From: Prorocentrum cordatum
Taxonomy: Eukaryota; Sar; Dinophyceae; Prorocentrales; Prorocentraceae
Direction: 5' to 3'
DNA length: 64,000 nucleotides
Assembly: GCA_963575745.1 (NCBI GenBank)
Contig: CAUYUJ010014597.1
Coordinates: 326,957-390,956, forward strand
The position numbers were made by a program, and so were the translations under genes. Of this stretch, positions 32,043 to 43,589 are shown piece by piece (position 1 is the first letter of the stretch; every line of letters begins with the position of its first letter). The notes beneath the pieces are model-generated. The model was given only the letters and a program-made list of their open reading frames with translations. It had not been told where the DNA came from and did not search any database.

Positions 32043-32545
32043 AAGAGGGAGGAGGACGAGGAGGAGGAGGAGGCGGAGGAGGAGGAGGAGGAGGAGGAGG
32101 AGGCGGCAGGACACCTCTCGGTCGATTGCAGGCCTGCCGATCCCAGCCGCGTGTCGGAGCGGGCTTCGCGACACCGACGGCTTTTCTCCTGGCCAGTCGG
32201 CACCCTGCCGACGGAGGGCCGCCCCGGCGGGCGCCTCATTCCCGTGCACGTGGCCGCTACTGGCCGGGGGCCCTGAAATGCACTGGGCTCGGGGGTGGAC
32301 AGAGCCACACATCGAGACACACATCCAGAGGGCCGCGCTGGCTGCAGGGAGGGAGGGAGGGAGGGAGGTAGGGAGGGAGGGAGGGAGGGAGGAGGAGGAG
32401 GAGGAGAAGTTAGAGGAGGAGTTGGAGGAGTTGGAGGAGGAGGAGGAGGAGGCGGAGGAGGAGGAGGACTTGGAGGAGGAGGACGAAGAGGAGGACGAAG
32501 AGGAGGAGGAGGAGGAGGAGGAGGAGGACGAGGAGGGGGAGGAAC
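32043..32545. repeat. GGA/GGGA microsatellites
   Basis: GGA at about 32048-32106, then GGGA repeats (about 32345-32390) passing into GGA to 32545. Confidence 0.88.
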
Positions 32546-33044
32546 ACAAAGATCGGGGATGGACAGAACCCCCGTTAGTAAAACGTGGTTTCGTGACAAC
32601 GACCTCGGGCCCAAACCTGGCGGGCGCAAGCCTGGAAAATGACGGCCGCGGCGCCCTCTCGAGAACCGAAACCGGACAATTCACTCATCGGCGTGTCAGG
32701 GTGGGGGTTCTGTCCACCCCAGATGGGCCAGGTTCTTCGGGGAGCCCAATTCGGACTGACATCTTTTGCGGCGGTTTGGGCCTGCGCTGGACGAGAGAAA
32801 GTGCAGGGACTCGGTGCACCCAGCCCAGCGCCCAAACCTTCTACTGCCCCGACCACCCTTCACATCGCCTCGCGTTCTCGTGGTCATCTGCTGCCTGGGC
32901 GCCACCTCCGCGATCCTCGGTGGGAGGGCGTCACTCCTTGTAGGTGCACGGCGAGGCCACCCCTGCGGGCTCGCACTCTACTGAGGCGGCTTGGCGCCAA
33001 GATCGCGCGGCCGCTCAAGGCAGTGTCGTATCCGTTTCTTCGCC
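32546..33044. other. No supported gene
   Basis: Unique-looking GC-rich sequence with overlapping frames on both strands, none with a recognisable domain. Confidence 0.4.
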
Positions 33045-33205
33045 CTCCTTCTCCTCCACCACCACCTCCACCTCCACCTCCTCCTCCTCCTCCTCCTCCT
33101 CCTTTTTCCTTCTCCACCCCCACCTCCTTCTCCTCCTTCTTTTCCGTTTCCTTCTCCTCCTCCTCCTCCTCCTCCTCCTCCTCCTCCTTCTCCTCCTCCT
33201 CCCTA
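33045..33205 (+). repeat. CTC/TCC microsatellite
   Basis: An impure CTC run with TTC interruptions. Confidence 0.88.
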
Positions 33206-34159
33206 CCGCGTGGACAAAGATGAGGTCGGGATCACGACCTGCTCAAATGCAAACTACTTGTTGGAATTGCGTTGTCCGGGGTTTGCCGCAGGCAGCTGGA
33301 TGTATCCTCCGTTCTAAAAGAAGAAAGATGTACCCCTCCGGAGTAAGCTGTTGCTGCTTTCGCACTGCAACTTACTCATGATGCTGCCCCATCGTCCATC
33401 CGGAATATGGACTCATATCATCCCAGCCAGGCCCGGTACCGCCCCCCTTCATCCCCTGCCAAAAGAACAGTATGCGTCCGCACTTGTTTATAAAACATCA
33501 TCACTTGTCAAACATCCATGGCCAAACGGGGCACGAAGTGCACACGTGCGCGCCGTCGCGGGCGCATGCCAAAGTCCTTCAACAGCCTCTGGTTCCGCAG
33601 GGATTTTAAAACGGAGTGCCCCGAAAGCAAATTACCCTGTGACGTGCCCAACCCATTTGCATCAAGTGGCAAGAGGGACTGGCACAAGCTCGCCAGGACA
33701 ATGACAGTGCAGGCGCCGTGATATGTGTTGTGCAAGCTACATGGGGTGCGGTCACGCGGCACGATTCAGCACGATACACAGGACAACAACCGAAGGACGA
33801 GAAGCGAGCGCCCAGGCTTGAGGAGGAGCGGGGGCGAAGGGCGGGGAAAGGGACGCGCGGGGGGCAGACCCGCCAGCGCGGCAGCAGCAGAGAGAATGTG
33901 GCAGGGGGCAGAGGACGACGACGAACGTGACGGGAGGAGACCGAAGAGTGTTGCATGGGTCGGTAGTGCACTAGAGGTGCAGCTCTGCGTGCGCCATGTC
34001 GCCGCGGCGCTCGATAAAATGATTACAGCTGCATCGAAGCAGTGCAAGAAACGAGCGAGGCATAGCTCGCCCGCCAGCTTCCCTGCTTCCTTCCTGCACT
34101 CTTCAGTGCGGGAGCGACACGCTCGAAGGCGCGCCGCCAGGTCTGCGGGCGGTCCGCGA
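33206..34159. repeat. Mostly unidentified; a satellite-flank fragment at 33490-33665
   Basis: The segment 33490-33665 resembles 35100-35296, the left flank of composite copy c: both carry a CGTCG-rich Arg-type stretch, GGAGTGCCCCGAAA (GTCGAGTGCCCCGAAA in the flank) and a CCCAACC end. The 67-residue frame at 33518-33721 arises from this repeat (KCTRARRRGRM against KCSSARRRTRM in the flank), so I do not call it a gene. The rest shows nothing I recognise. Confidence 0.45.
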
Positions 34160-34436
34160 CGGCGCCCTGGTGAATCCCCCTGCAGCCTTCGAAAATGGTG
34201 CCATTTTTGCAGATCGCAGCCCCCCCCCGGGATAGCGAGGTCAAATCTGAATCTGGGTGGTGCCTCACTCCGCTGAACCCCCCAGCAGCCCTCGAAAGTG
34301 GCGGCAGTTTCGGAGATCGCAGCGTCCCAGGGTTGGCAAGGTCAATCTGAGTCTGGGTGGTGCCTCACTCTACTGGAACCCCACAGAAGGCCTCGAAAGT
34401 GGCGGCAGTTTCGCAGATCGCAGCCCCCCAGGGATG
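34160..34436 (+). repeat. ~98-bp tandem repeat, nearly three copies
   Basis: Copies begin near 34165, 34275 and 34373. Each has CCTCGAAAGTGGCGGCAGTT, GCAGATCGCAGCCCCCCAGG and CTGGGTGGTGCCTCACTC. They abut the 77-bp satellite of copy b. Confidence 0.75.
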
Positions 34437-34439
34437 GAT

Positions 34440-35032
34440 TTCGGCACACCCCTCACACGTTTCGTAGCCCCGTGGGGAGCTCCACCGAAGGCCCCGGTGG
34501 CAAGGCCCGCATGCCGCCACCTCGCAATTTCGGCACACCCCTCACACGTTTTGTAGCCCCGTAGGGAGCTCCACCGAAGGCTGCAGTGGCAGGGCCCGCA
34601 TGCCGCCACCCCGCAATTTCGGCACACCCGTCACGCGCTTCGTGGCCCCATAGATAGGAAGCTCCACCGAAGGCCCCAATGGCTGCGTTCGCATGCGGTT
34701 CCACCCCCCATTTCAGCAAACCCCTCACGCATTCCGTGGCCCCACAGGGTGCTCCACTTGAGGCCCCGGTGGCAACGCCCGCATGCGGTTCCATCCCACA
34801 TTTTGGCGAAGGCCGCAGCGGCAGGGTCCGCATGTCAGTGCCGCCCCCTTTCTGCACACCCCTCGCACGCTTCGTGGCCCTATAGGGAGCTCCACCGAAA
34901 GCCTCAGTTGAAAAGGCCGCCTGCCGCCGACAGGCCACTTTGGCACACCCCTCAAACTTTTCGTGGCTGCATAGGAGGATCCACCGAAGATGGTACTCAC
35001 AACTGCGGTACTTATCACTGCTTATGGTTGGG
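34440..35032 (-). mobile_element. Composite satellite repeat, copy b (one end only)
   Basis: On the minus strand it starts with CCCAACCAT (plus 35024-35032 as ATGGTTGGG) and the left-end module with CAGTTGTGAGTACC, followed by diverged 77-bp monomers (GCTTCGTGGCCCC, GGAGCTCCACCGAAGGCCCC on plus). The right-end module was not found; the array runs into the 98-bp repeats. It faces copy c head to head. Confidence 0.6.
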
Positions 35033-35287
35033 AGTTTCGCCAGGCGAATGTGTTTCGTTTCGACATGTTCATCACATGTTACCAGACGCGCCTCTCGCGC
35101 GCGCATGTCGACATCGCTCGATGGCCATTGCGCGCGCGCTGTCGCAACAAACCCTTGCGCAAAACGAGGCGAAGTGCTCGAGCGCGCGTCGTCGCACGCG
35201 CATGCAGAAATTCTTCGAACATCGTAAGTTTCGAAAGGGTTGCAAAGTCGAGTGCCCCGAAAAACACAACATTAGCCTGGCGAAGGA
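35033..35287. other. Spacer between head-to-head composite repeats
   Basis: The borders TTTCGCCAGGCGAATGTG (left) and CATTAGCCTGGCGAAGGA (right) are inverted copies of the region outside the CCCAACCAT end. About 195 bp between them are rich in GCGCGC and CGTCG. No gene. Confidence 0.5.
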
Positions 35288-36947
35288 CCCAACCATATGA
35301 AATTGTGAATGCCGCCGTTACTGTTACCGTGTTCAGTGGCCCCCCCATGGGCCACGAAACGCTGTGCTGGGTGGGGGAGACGCATGCGAACTGGGCCACT
35401 GGGGTCTTCGATGGGGTTCCCCATGGGCAACGAAACGATGTACTGGGTGGGGGTGGCGCATGCGAACTTTGCCACTGGGGCCTTCGGTGGACCCCCCTGT
35501 GGGTCACGAAACGCTGCGCTGGGCGGGGGAGACGCATGCGAACTTTGTCACAGGGTCTTCAGGTGGAGCTCCACATGGGGCCACGAAACGTTGTACTGGG
35601 TGGAAGAAACGCATGTGGACTTTGCCGCTGGGACCTTCGGTGGAGCTCCCTATGGGGCCACGAAGCGCTGCGCTGGTCGGGGGTGGCGCATGCGGGCGGT
35701 GACACTGAGACCTTCGGTGGGGCTCACTATGGGGACATGAAGCGCTGTACTGGGCGGGGGAGATGCATACGAGAAGTGCAACTGGGTCCTTCGGTGGAGC
35801 TCCCTCTTGGGCCACGAAGCGCTGTACCGGGGTGGGTGACGCATACAGAAAATGCCACTGAGGCCTTCGGTGGAGCTCCCCATTGGGCCACGAAGCGCTG
35901 TACTGGGTGGGGGAAAAGCATGCGGGCGGCAGCGTCGGGACCTTCGGAGAAGCTCCCCATGGGGCCACGGAGCGCTGTACTGGGGGGGGACTCATGTGGA
36001 CGGTGCCACTGAAACCTTCGGTGGAGCTCCTCTTGGGGCCACGGAGCGCTGTACCAAATGGGGGTGACGCATGCGGGCAATAGCACTGGGACATCCGGTG
36101 GGGCTCCCTATGGGGCCACGGAGCGCTGTACTGGATGGGGGTGGCGCATGCGGGCGGTAGCACTGGGACATTCGGTGGAGCTCCTCATGGGGGCACGAAG
36201 CGCTGTACCGGGTGGGGGTGACGCATGCGGGCGGTAACACTGGGACCTTCGGTGCAGCTCCTATGGGGCAACGAAGCGCAGTACTGAAAGGGGGTGACGC
36301 ATGCGGGCGGCAGCATTGGGACCTTCGATGTAGTTCCTTTTGGGGCCGAAAGGCGCTGTATTGGGTGGGGGTGACGCATGCGGGCGGTAGCACTGGGACC
36401 TTCGGTGGAGCTCCATATGGGGCCACGAAACGCTGTACTGGGTGGGGGTGACGCATGCGGGCGGTAGCAATGGGACCTTCGGTGGAGCTCCCTATGGGGC
36501 CACGGAGCGCTGTGCTGGTAGGGGTAGCGCATGCGGGCGGTAGCACTGGGACCTTCGGTGGAGCCCCCCATGGGGCCACGAAGAGCTGTGGTGGACGGGG
36601 GTGGCGCATGCGGGCGGTACCACTGGGACCTTCTGTGGAGTTCCCTATAGGGACACGAAACGCTGTACCGGGCGGGGGGGTAACGCATGCGGGCGGTAGC
36701 ACTGAGGCCTTCGGTGTAGCTCCGTACGGGGCCACGAAGCGTTGACCTAAGCGGGGGCGACGCACGCAGGCGGTAGCTCTGGGACCTTCGGTGCAGCTCC
36801 GTATGGGGCCACGAAGCGTGTGAGGGGTGCAAGGGATGGGAGGAGCGGGAGGAGGGAGAGGAGGGGGAGGAGGGGGAGGAGGACGGAGTGAGGGACGCGG
36901 GGCGCTGTCTCTTCAAACCGAAGACCCAACGCCACAGGATGGTTGGG
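35288..36947 (+). mobile_element. Composite satellite repeat, copy c
   Basis: It begins CCCAACCAT (35288-35296) and ends ATGGTTGGG (36939-36947), a perfect 9-bp inverted pair. Inside are the left module, about 19 monomers of a 77-bp satellite (TTCGGTGGAGCTCCCTATGG, CCACGAAGCGCTGTACTGGG, GACGCATGCGGGCGGTAGCA), then CGTGTGAGGGGTG, a GGAGGG-rich tract and the right module with GCGCTGTCTCTTCAAA. Because 77 is not a multiple of three and monomers lack stops, long frames run in several phases; none is a gene. Confidence 0.75.
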
Positions 36948-37600
36948 AAACGTACAAGAATTTGCAACATCGGCCTTCAAAAATGCCTGCGCTCGCGCTC
37001 CTGCAAATTCTGAAAACAAAAAAAACGTCATACAATGTGTCCACATATTCATCGGCCAAACTGGGGACTTCTCGCGCCGCATGTCGAAATCAGTCGAACG
37101 CCCTTGCGCGCGCGCGGGAGGGGCACGATCCGTTCCAAATAACACCACGCGGGCCATTTTCGCGCGTCGGCCGCGCGCGCATGTCGAATTCCTTCCACAG
37201 CCTTCATCACCGACGCGAGGGCGTCTTCATCGTCGCCGGTGTGATCACCACCGGCGCCGTCATGGGCCTTGCCGTCGTCGTTGTCATCATTGTTGCGAAC
37301 ATCGCCACCACCAGCATCGTGTCTACCATTGTCGACGTCGCCATGGTACCGCGCCCGCCTAAGTCGCCGACGCGCACTGAAGTGCCCGCTGGGAAGTGCT
37401 CAACGGTCGGCGCCATCGCGGCCGCGACGGTCGCGCCAAACTAGCTGGCCGCTTCGCGCGCGAGCATGCGCGCTAGCACGGCCGCGGCGATGCGCCAGCA
37501 AGCGCCAAGCAGTCATCGCAATCGCCACAGCATGGATTTTGTGAAACAAGTCGCGGGGATGAGGGTGGAATGATTGCGCGAACAATGGTGTTGACAACTT
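36948..37600. other. No supported gene
   Basis: GC-rich sequence with GCGCGC clusters. The region 37060-37190 (CGCATGTCGAA, GCGCGCGCATGTCGAA) resembles the spacer at 35100-35200, so part is repeat flank. Confidence 0.4.
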
Positions 37601-37604
37601 CAAG

Positions 37605-37770
37605 TTCAGCAGGAGAGGTTGCACCACATAGATTGCACCAGAGAGGCTGCACATCATAGATGGCTCCACCAAGACTGCACAACATAGATTGCGCAGCACA
37701 GATAACGCACCATAGATTGCACCACGTAAACTGCAGCCCACATAGATTGCACAACATAGATGACTAGAAA
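37605..37770. repeat. ~15-bp minisatellite with ACATAGATTGCACC units
   Basis: Ten or so diverged units of CACATAGATTGCACCA. No open frame of note. Confidence 0.75.
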
Positions 37771-38212
37771 CAACATGTGTGGAGTCCACGTCGGCGAACA
37801 TCTCTCACGGATCGTATCTTCATCAGATCCTCACGAAGAGTCCCAGACTGGGGCAACGCAAAGACTCCTGGGCCTCTCCAGAGAGCGTCAAATTCCGGGA
37901 CCCTAAGTACCTTCAACGTCGGTGTCCTTGCATAGAATGGTCAAGAACCTGTCGGGCAAAGCCAAACGTCGGACCGTCCTGACTGATATGGGGCCTGCAC
38001 ATGTATACATAATATTATATGTGCTGGAGGCGAAGGGGTGTGATCGAAGTGGAGAGCCCCCCCCCGGGGAACTCGGTTTCGGTTTCGGGTTCGTGTCGTG
38101 CGAGCCAGGTGAATCTGCGTGGGCGGGCGGAAGAATGAACCCTCCTCTGGCTAGGGCGCGGCGAGGACAGAAGTCCGCCCCCCATTCGCGGGCGGGTGCC
38201 AAGGGTGTCCCG

Positions 38213-38582
38213 ACGTGGTGTCCCGATGGCGTCCCGATGGTATCCCGATGGTGTCCCGTGGTGTCCCGCACTGTCTCGAATGGTGTCCCGATGGTGTCCT
38301 CGTGGTGTGTCGATGGTGTCCCGCTGTGCCCCGCCGTGGTTTCCCGACGGCGCCTCGTGGTGTCCCGTGGTGTCCCGTGGTGTCCGGTGCTGTCCCGTAG
38401 AGTCCCGCGGTGTCTCGTGGTGTCCCGTGATGGTGTACCTTGGTGTATCGTTGTGTCTCGTGGTGTCCTGTGGTGTCCCGCGGTGTCCTGACGTGGTGTC
38501 ACGATGGTGTCCCGTGGTGTCCCGTGGTGTTCCGCGGTGTCCCGCGGTGTCCCGCGGTGTCCCGTGGTGTCCCGCGGCGTTC
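38213..38582 (+). repeat. 10-bp minisatellite TGGTGTCCCG
   Basis: About 35 units, mostly TGGTGTCCCG or CGGTGTCCCG with indels. The valine/cysteine-rich frames are artefacts. Confidence 0.9.
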
Positions 38583-39067
38583 CATGAGATCGATAGTGAG
38601 ATCGATGGTGAGATCGACGGTGAGATCGATAGTGAGATGGGTCGTGAAATCGGTCGTGGGATCGATAATGAGACTGGTAGTGAGATCGATAATGAGATCG
38701 AGCGTGAGATTAATACTGAGACTGGTAGTGAAATCGATAGTGGAATCGATAGTGAGATCAACGATGAAATCGATAGTGATATCCATAGTGGGACCGATAG
38801 TGAAATCGATCGTGAGATCGACAATGATGTCGATCGCGGGATCGATAGTGAGATCGATCGTGACATCAACTATGCAACCGATAGGAGGTCGATTGTGAGG
38901 TCGAGTGTGAGAACCACCGTGATATCGATAATGAGGTCGATAGTGGGAGGGATGATGACATTGATTGTGATATCGGTAGTGACATCGATTGTGCGATCTT
39001 TCGTGATGCCGATAGTGAGATCGATAGTGGAATCGATCGTGAGATTGATAGTGGGATCGTGACAGTG
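38583..39067 (+). repeat. 12-bp minisatellite GAGATCGATAGT
   Basis: About 40 units of GATCGATAGTGA, joined directly to the preceding 10-bp minisatellite without a spacer. Because 12 is a multiple of three, an Ile/Glu/Asp-Ser repeat peptide stays open in frame (EIDSEIDG type), but start, stop and context give no support for a gene. Confidence 0.9.
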
Positions 39068-39318
39068 AGACGTTGGTTCCTCCCCCACCCGCCCCCCGAA
39101 CTTCCTTATCACCCGAGGTGTGGTCGTACAGGTACATGTATAGTGGGCGCCACCTCTCTCGTGCTGCGCTTCTACTTTCCCCACGACTGCGCAGCGTCGC
39201 TTTCAGTCGTGTATTTCGAACCTGCTGTTCCACTTGCGCTATCACCATGCGCTCCATAAACACCACTTCCTCCTCCCCCTCTGTCATCTTTTCAATCCAA
39301 GATGAACCTGGCAAAAGA

Positions 39319-41301
39319 CCCAACCATCTGCAGTTGTGAGTACCGCAGTTGTGAGTATCGCCTTCGGTGGAGCTCCCCATGGGCCACGAAACGCTGTACT
39401 GGGTGGGGAAGACGCATGCGGACGGTGCCACTGGGACCTCCGGTGGAGCTCCCTATGGGGCCAAGAAGCGCTGTCTTGGGTGGGAGAGACGCGTACGGAA
39501 CGTGCCACTGGGGCTTTCGGTGGTGCTCCCTATACGGACACGAGGTGCTGTAGTGGGTGGGGGAGACGCATGCGAACGGTGCCATTGAGGCCTTCGGTGG
39601 AGCTCCCCATGCGGCCACGAAGCGCTGTACTGGGTAGGGGACAACATGCGGACGGGCCACTGGGGCCTCCGGTGGAGCTCCCTGTGGGGCCACGAAACGC
39701 TGTACTGTGTGGGGGGGGGGGACGCATGCGGAAAGTGCCACTGGGGCCTTCGGTGGAGCTTCCTAAGGGCCACGACATGCTGTACTGGGTGGGGGAGACG
39801 CATGCGGACGGTTCCACTGGGACCCTCGGTGGAGCTCCCTATAGGCCCACGAAAGGCTGTACTTGGTGGGGAAACGCACGTAAACTTTGCAACTGAGGCC
39901 GTCGGTGGAGCTCCCTATGCGGCCTGAGACGCATGCTGTATACTGGGTGGGGGTGGCGCATGCGGGCGGTAGCACTGGGACCTTCGGTGGAGCTCCCTAT
40001 GGGGCCACGAACCGCTGTATTTGGTGGGGGAGACGCGTGTACGGAACGTGCCACTGGGGCTTTCGGTGGAGTTCCCTATACGGACACGAGATGCTGTAGT
40101 GGGTGGGGGAGACGCATGCGAACGGTGCCATTGAGGCCTTCGGTGGAGCTCCCCATGCGGCCACGAAGCGCTGTACTGGGTAGGGGACAACATGCGGACG
40201 GGCCACTGGGGCCTCCAGTGGAGCTCCCTGTGGGGCCACGAAACGCTGTACTGGATGGGGGGGGACGCATGCGGAAAGTGCCACTGGGTCCTTCGGTGGA
40301 GATCCGTTTTCAGCCACGAAGCGCCGTTCTGGATGGGGGAGGCGCATGCGTAGGGAGCCACTGGCGCCGACGGTGTAGCTCCCTATGGGGCAACAAAGCG
40401 CTGGACTGAGTGGGGTGGACGCATGCGAGCGGTTCCGCTGAGGCCTTCGGTGGAGCTCCCCATGGGGTCCCGAAACGCTGTGCTCGGTGGGGGGGCCACA
40501 TGCGGGCGGTAGCACTGGCTTTGGGGCCACGAAACGCTGTACTGGGTTGGGTAGACGCATGCGAGCGTGCGAGCGGTAGCACTGGGACCTTCTGTGGAGC
40601 TCCCTATGGGGCCACGAAGCGCTGTACTGGGTGGGGGGACGCATGCGGGCGGTTTTTCTGGGACCTTCGGTGGAGCTCCCTATAGGCCCACGAAACGCTG
40701 TACTGGGTGGGGAAGACGCATGCGGGCAGTAGCCTTGGCACTTTGGGTGGATCTCCCTGTGCGGCCACGAAACGCTGTACTGGGTTGGGGGGGCACTTGG
40801 GGCCGTAGCATTAGGACCGTCGGTGGAGCTCCCTATGGGGCCACGAAGCGCTGTACTGGGTGGGGGGACGCATGCGGGCGGTTTCTCTGGGACCTTCGGT
40901 GGAGCTCCCTATGGGCCCACGAAACGCTGCACTGGGTGGGGAAGACGCATGCGGGCAGTAGCCTTGGCACTTTGGGTGGATCTCCCTGTGCGGCCACGAA
41001 ACGCTGTACTGGGTTGGGGGGGCACTTGGGGCCGTAGCATTAGGACCGTCGGTGGAGCTCCCTATGGGGCCACGAAGCGCTGTACTGGGTGGGGGTGGCG
41101 CATGCGGGTAGCACTGGGACTTTCGGTGAAGCTCCCTACGGGGCCACGAAGCGTGTGAGGGGTGTGCCGAAAGGTAGACTGACGCGGAACGCAGAGGCAC
41201 GGATGGGAGGATGGAGAGAAGGAGGAGGAGGAGATGGCACTAGGAGGAACGCGGGGCGCTGTCTCTTCAAAACGAAGACCCAACACCGCAGGATGGTCGG
41301 G
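39319..41301 (+). mobile_element. Composite satellite repeat, copy d
   Basis: It begins CCCAACCAT (39319-39327) and ends ATGGTCGGG (41293-41301), one mismatch from perfect inversion. The left module has GCAGTTGTGAGTACCGCAGT. About 23 monomers of the 77-bp family follow, with higher-order duplication: 39480-39720 closely matches 40035-40265, and 40590-40830 closely matches 40835-41080. Then come CGTGTGAGGGGTG, a GGA-rich stretch and the right module with GCGCTGTCTCTTCAAAACGA. Confidence 0.75.
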
Positions 41302-42060
41302 AACAAATCATTGCCCCAGCAATCCCTTCCCTCGGGCCTGCAGCATGGGAGCGGTCCAGCGGGCGGCCGCCCACGCCAAGCCCACGAGAGGGTGCTGTGA
41401 CCGCCGGGGCTCGCCGGCGGCAGTCTCCCTTCGCCATCTCTCTGGGCGGACAAGCGCCTGCAATGCGTCGCCGCCAACTTCCTGCGTTCGGCTCAATCCT
41501 AGACTGTTCGAAACCCTAGCGGTTTCTCTGCATAGCTCCCCATTACCTTCCTTCCGTTCTGTCCCGGGTTGTCCTATACCTGGTTACTTGCCATGCGTCG
41601 CCGCCAACTTCCCTCGTTCAAACCTGCCCCCGACTGTCTCCGACAACTTCCTTCGCTCGGTCCTATCCCCGAGTGTCCGTGTCCGCCAACCTCCCTCGTT
41701 CGGCCCACTTTCCAAGCCCTGCCTGAGATCCGACGTCGCGAAAAAATGGAAACGTCACGCAAAAAACAATCGGAACCCCATACCCAATCTTTCTGAGCCA
41801 CTTTTCGAGCGGGATCGATCTGGGCCGAAACCGGGCGAAAACGCCCGGCTCGAACAAATTGAAACGCCAGGATCTCAGGGACTCTCCCCGACCCTGCTGA
41901 GGGCCATGCGTCGCCACGTTCTGTGGTTCGGCCTCGTTACGGCTGCCCTCTGCCCATGTGCTCGCCCTGCGTCGCAGGGCCGGGAGCTGTCTGAGGCAGG
42001 GCCGCGCCTGGGAGCTGGCCTGCTCCTTCGGCGCAGTGAATACTAGCCAATGGGCTCCGC
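41302..42060 (+). repeat. Imperfect ~47-bp repeats in unidentified sequence
   Basis: GCGTCGCCGCCAACTTCC followed by CTCGTTCGG-type sequence recurs near 41465, 41594 and 41685, with partial copies between. The 270-codon frame starting in copy d and crossing this region has no recognisable domain; I do not call it. Confidence 0.45.
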
Positions 42061-42063
42061 CAC

Positions 42064-42100
42064 TTCTCCCCGCCTCTGTCTCTCTGTCTGTCTCTGTCTT

Positions 42101-42132
<32 letters not shown>

Positions 42133-42160
42133 CCTCTCTCTCTCTCTCTCTTCCCCCCTC
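42064..42160 (+). repeat. TC dinucleotide microsatellite
   Basis: TCTCTG then TCTCTC runs. The only clear dinucleotide tract in the window. Confidence 0.9.
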
Positions 42161-43589
42161 TCCTGGTCTACAGGAAGGAAGAAGTGCATCAGCATAAGCT
42201 TTTGGGTGTCCGCTCGGGTTTCTCGGATCTGTGCTTGGATTATTGCAGGCGCCCGATACAGTTCGGCGACTGATGGGGTCAAGAGCTCCAGCCTTCAATC
42301 CAACTCGGCATAAAGGAATATAAGGAACCCAGAAGCCGCATCGCTGGAGTGTTCTATAAGGGACGGGGATGCCCAGAACGACGGACAAAGCTTGCCGGCG
42401 CAGAGCTGGACTATGGGAAGATACTAGGAGGTCTGCTTACGCAGGCGAGTCAGCAGCGTAGCATGCTCTGGGTAACTGTTGGGAGCGGAACGCGACGAGT
42501 CTTGGCACAGATGGCCCGCCCCACCAGTGGATGTTGAACCAATTCGAACGAGACAGAGCACAATGAGGGACGTGGAGCAGCGCAGCGAGGGTGAATTCGA
42601 GACGAGCCAGCGGCGCGCAGATGGCGGGACAAAAGCCTGGAAGCATACAGGACTGGCCCACATCGGACAGGACCGAGACCGCTCTAGTGGAGTATAAACA
42701 ATCGGTCGTCGTTGCCGGGTTGCCTCCTTTAAAGATCATCCGCATACGAGAATGTCACTTCACCAGCGGCATGTGTCAGCTCTCCGTCGTTACACTGGGC
42801 CCCCAAATCCTACCCAAGTAAGTAAATCCAATGTGGCACGATATGGAAGTTGCCCCGCTTGGGCGACTGATTTCGGATCCAGAACCAATATCTGGCTGCC
42901 AGGACCCCGCTACAGGGACCCTCCAGGGGAACAAACAAGCACTTGGCATGCCTCAGGGCAAGACAGGCGAAGGCCTCACTACAGCAAAAGAAAGCCTGCA
43001 GCTCGATCAGCATCTTGATGGAGTCTATCACGGCCCCAGTGTCGCCCGCACAGGCACGAGCGATGCCGAGACGAGGTGTGTTGCTGTTCTGCGGGTCCTG
43101 TCGCACCGCCACACCAGGAACGTGCGAGGCTCGTGCAAGTACAGTCGAGAAGTCATCGGGGAAGGGGTGGTTGCGGATGGCGAATCATACCCCTGATCCT
43201 GGACAGCCTTGGACGATGCCCGCGCCGACGCAGACGAGGAAGCTGCACAAGCGGCCGCAGACGCCGAATCACTTCGCCTCAACATATAGCGCTTCGATGA
43301 AAATCAGCAGCGGCGGGGGCACGGGCAGCGACGCGAAACATCGCAGGATCCATGAATGGGCCACTGACGGTAAAGCCGGACCATAATCGAAGCTCACCAG
43401 CGCTGGGAGCCGAACGCCTGCGTCTGGAAGCATCGAGAAGACACGCGCTCGACAATCAAGTTCGAGGATATTCAAGCCGAATTTCCTCCCCTGACCAAAT
43501 ATTTGATGGGAAAGCTGGATCACCTCTCACATCTTCGGGCTCAGGTGACTACATACTGTTCCAATGACACTGTTATTCGATGTTTGCTT
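42161..43589 (+). other. Unidentified; possible decayed ORF1-like fragment
   Basis: Overlapping frames without recognisable domains. Near 43205-43290 one frame gives DDARADADEEAAQAAADAES then a stop, a coiled-coil-like string reminiscent of LINE ORF1 proteins. The rest shows nothing I can name. Confidence 0.3.

Noticed and set aside
33518-33721. A small basic Cys-containing protein of 67 residues
   Set aside because: The same peptide pattern occurs in repeat flank sequence near 35170, and it is disrupted there; most likely repeat DNA.
34990-36970. Long frames (200-340 codons) in the satellite of copies c and d, both strands
   Set aside because: Monomers lack stops in several phases, and 77 bp rotates the frame. 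There is no domain and no conserved start.
38583-39062. Ile/Asp/Glu/Ser repeat protein from the 12-bp minisatellite
   Set aside because: The period is a multiple of three, so the frame stays open automatically. Upstream it joins the other minisatellite in frame, with no sign of selection.
41234-42046. A 270-codon plus-strand frame
   Set aside because: It begins inside the composite repeat, crosses short repeats and has no recognisable domain or partner.
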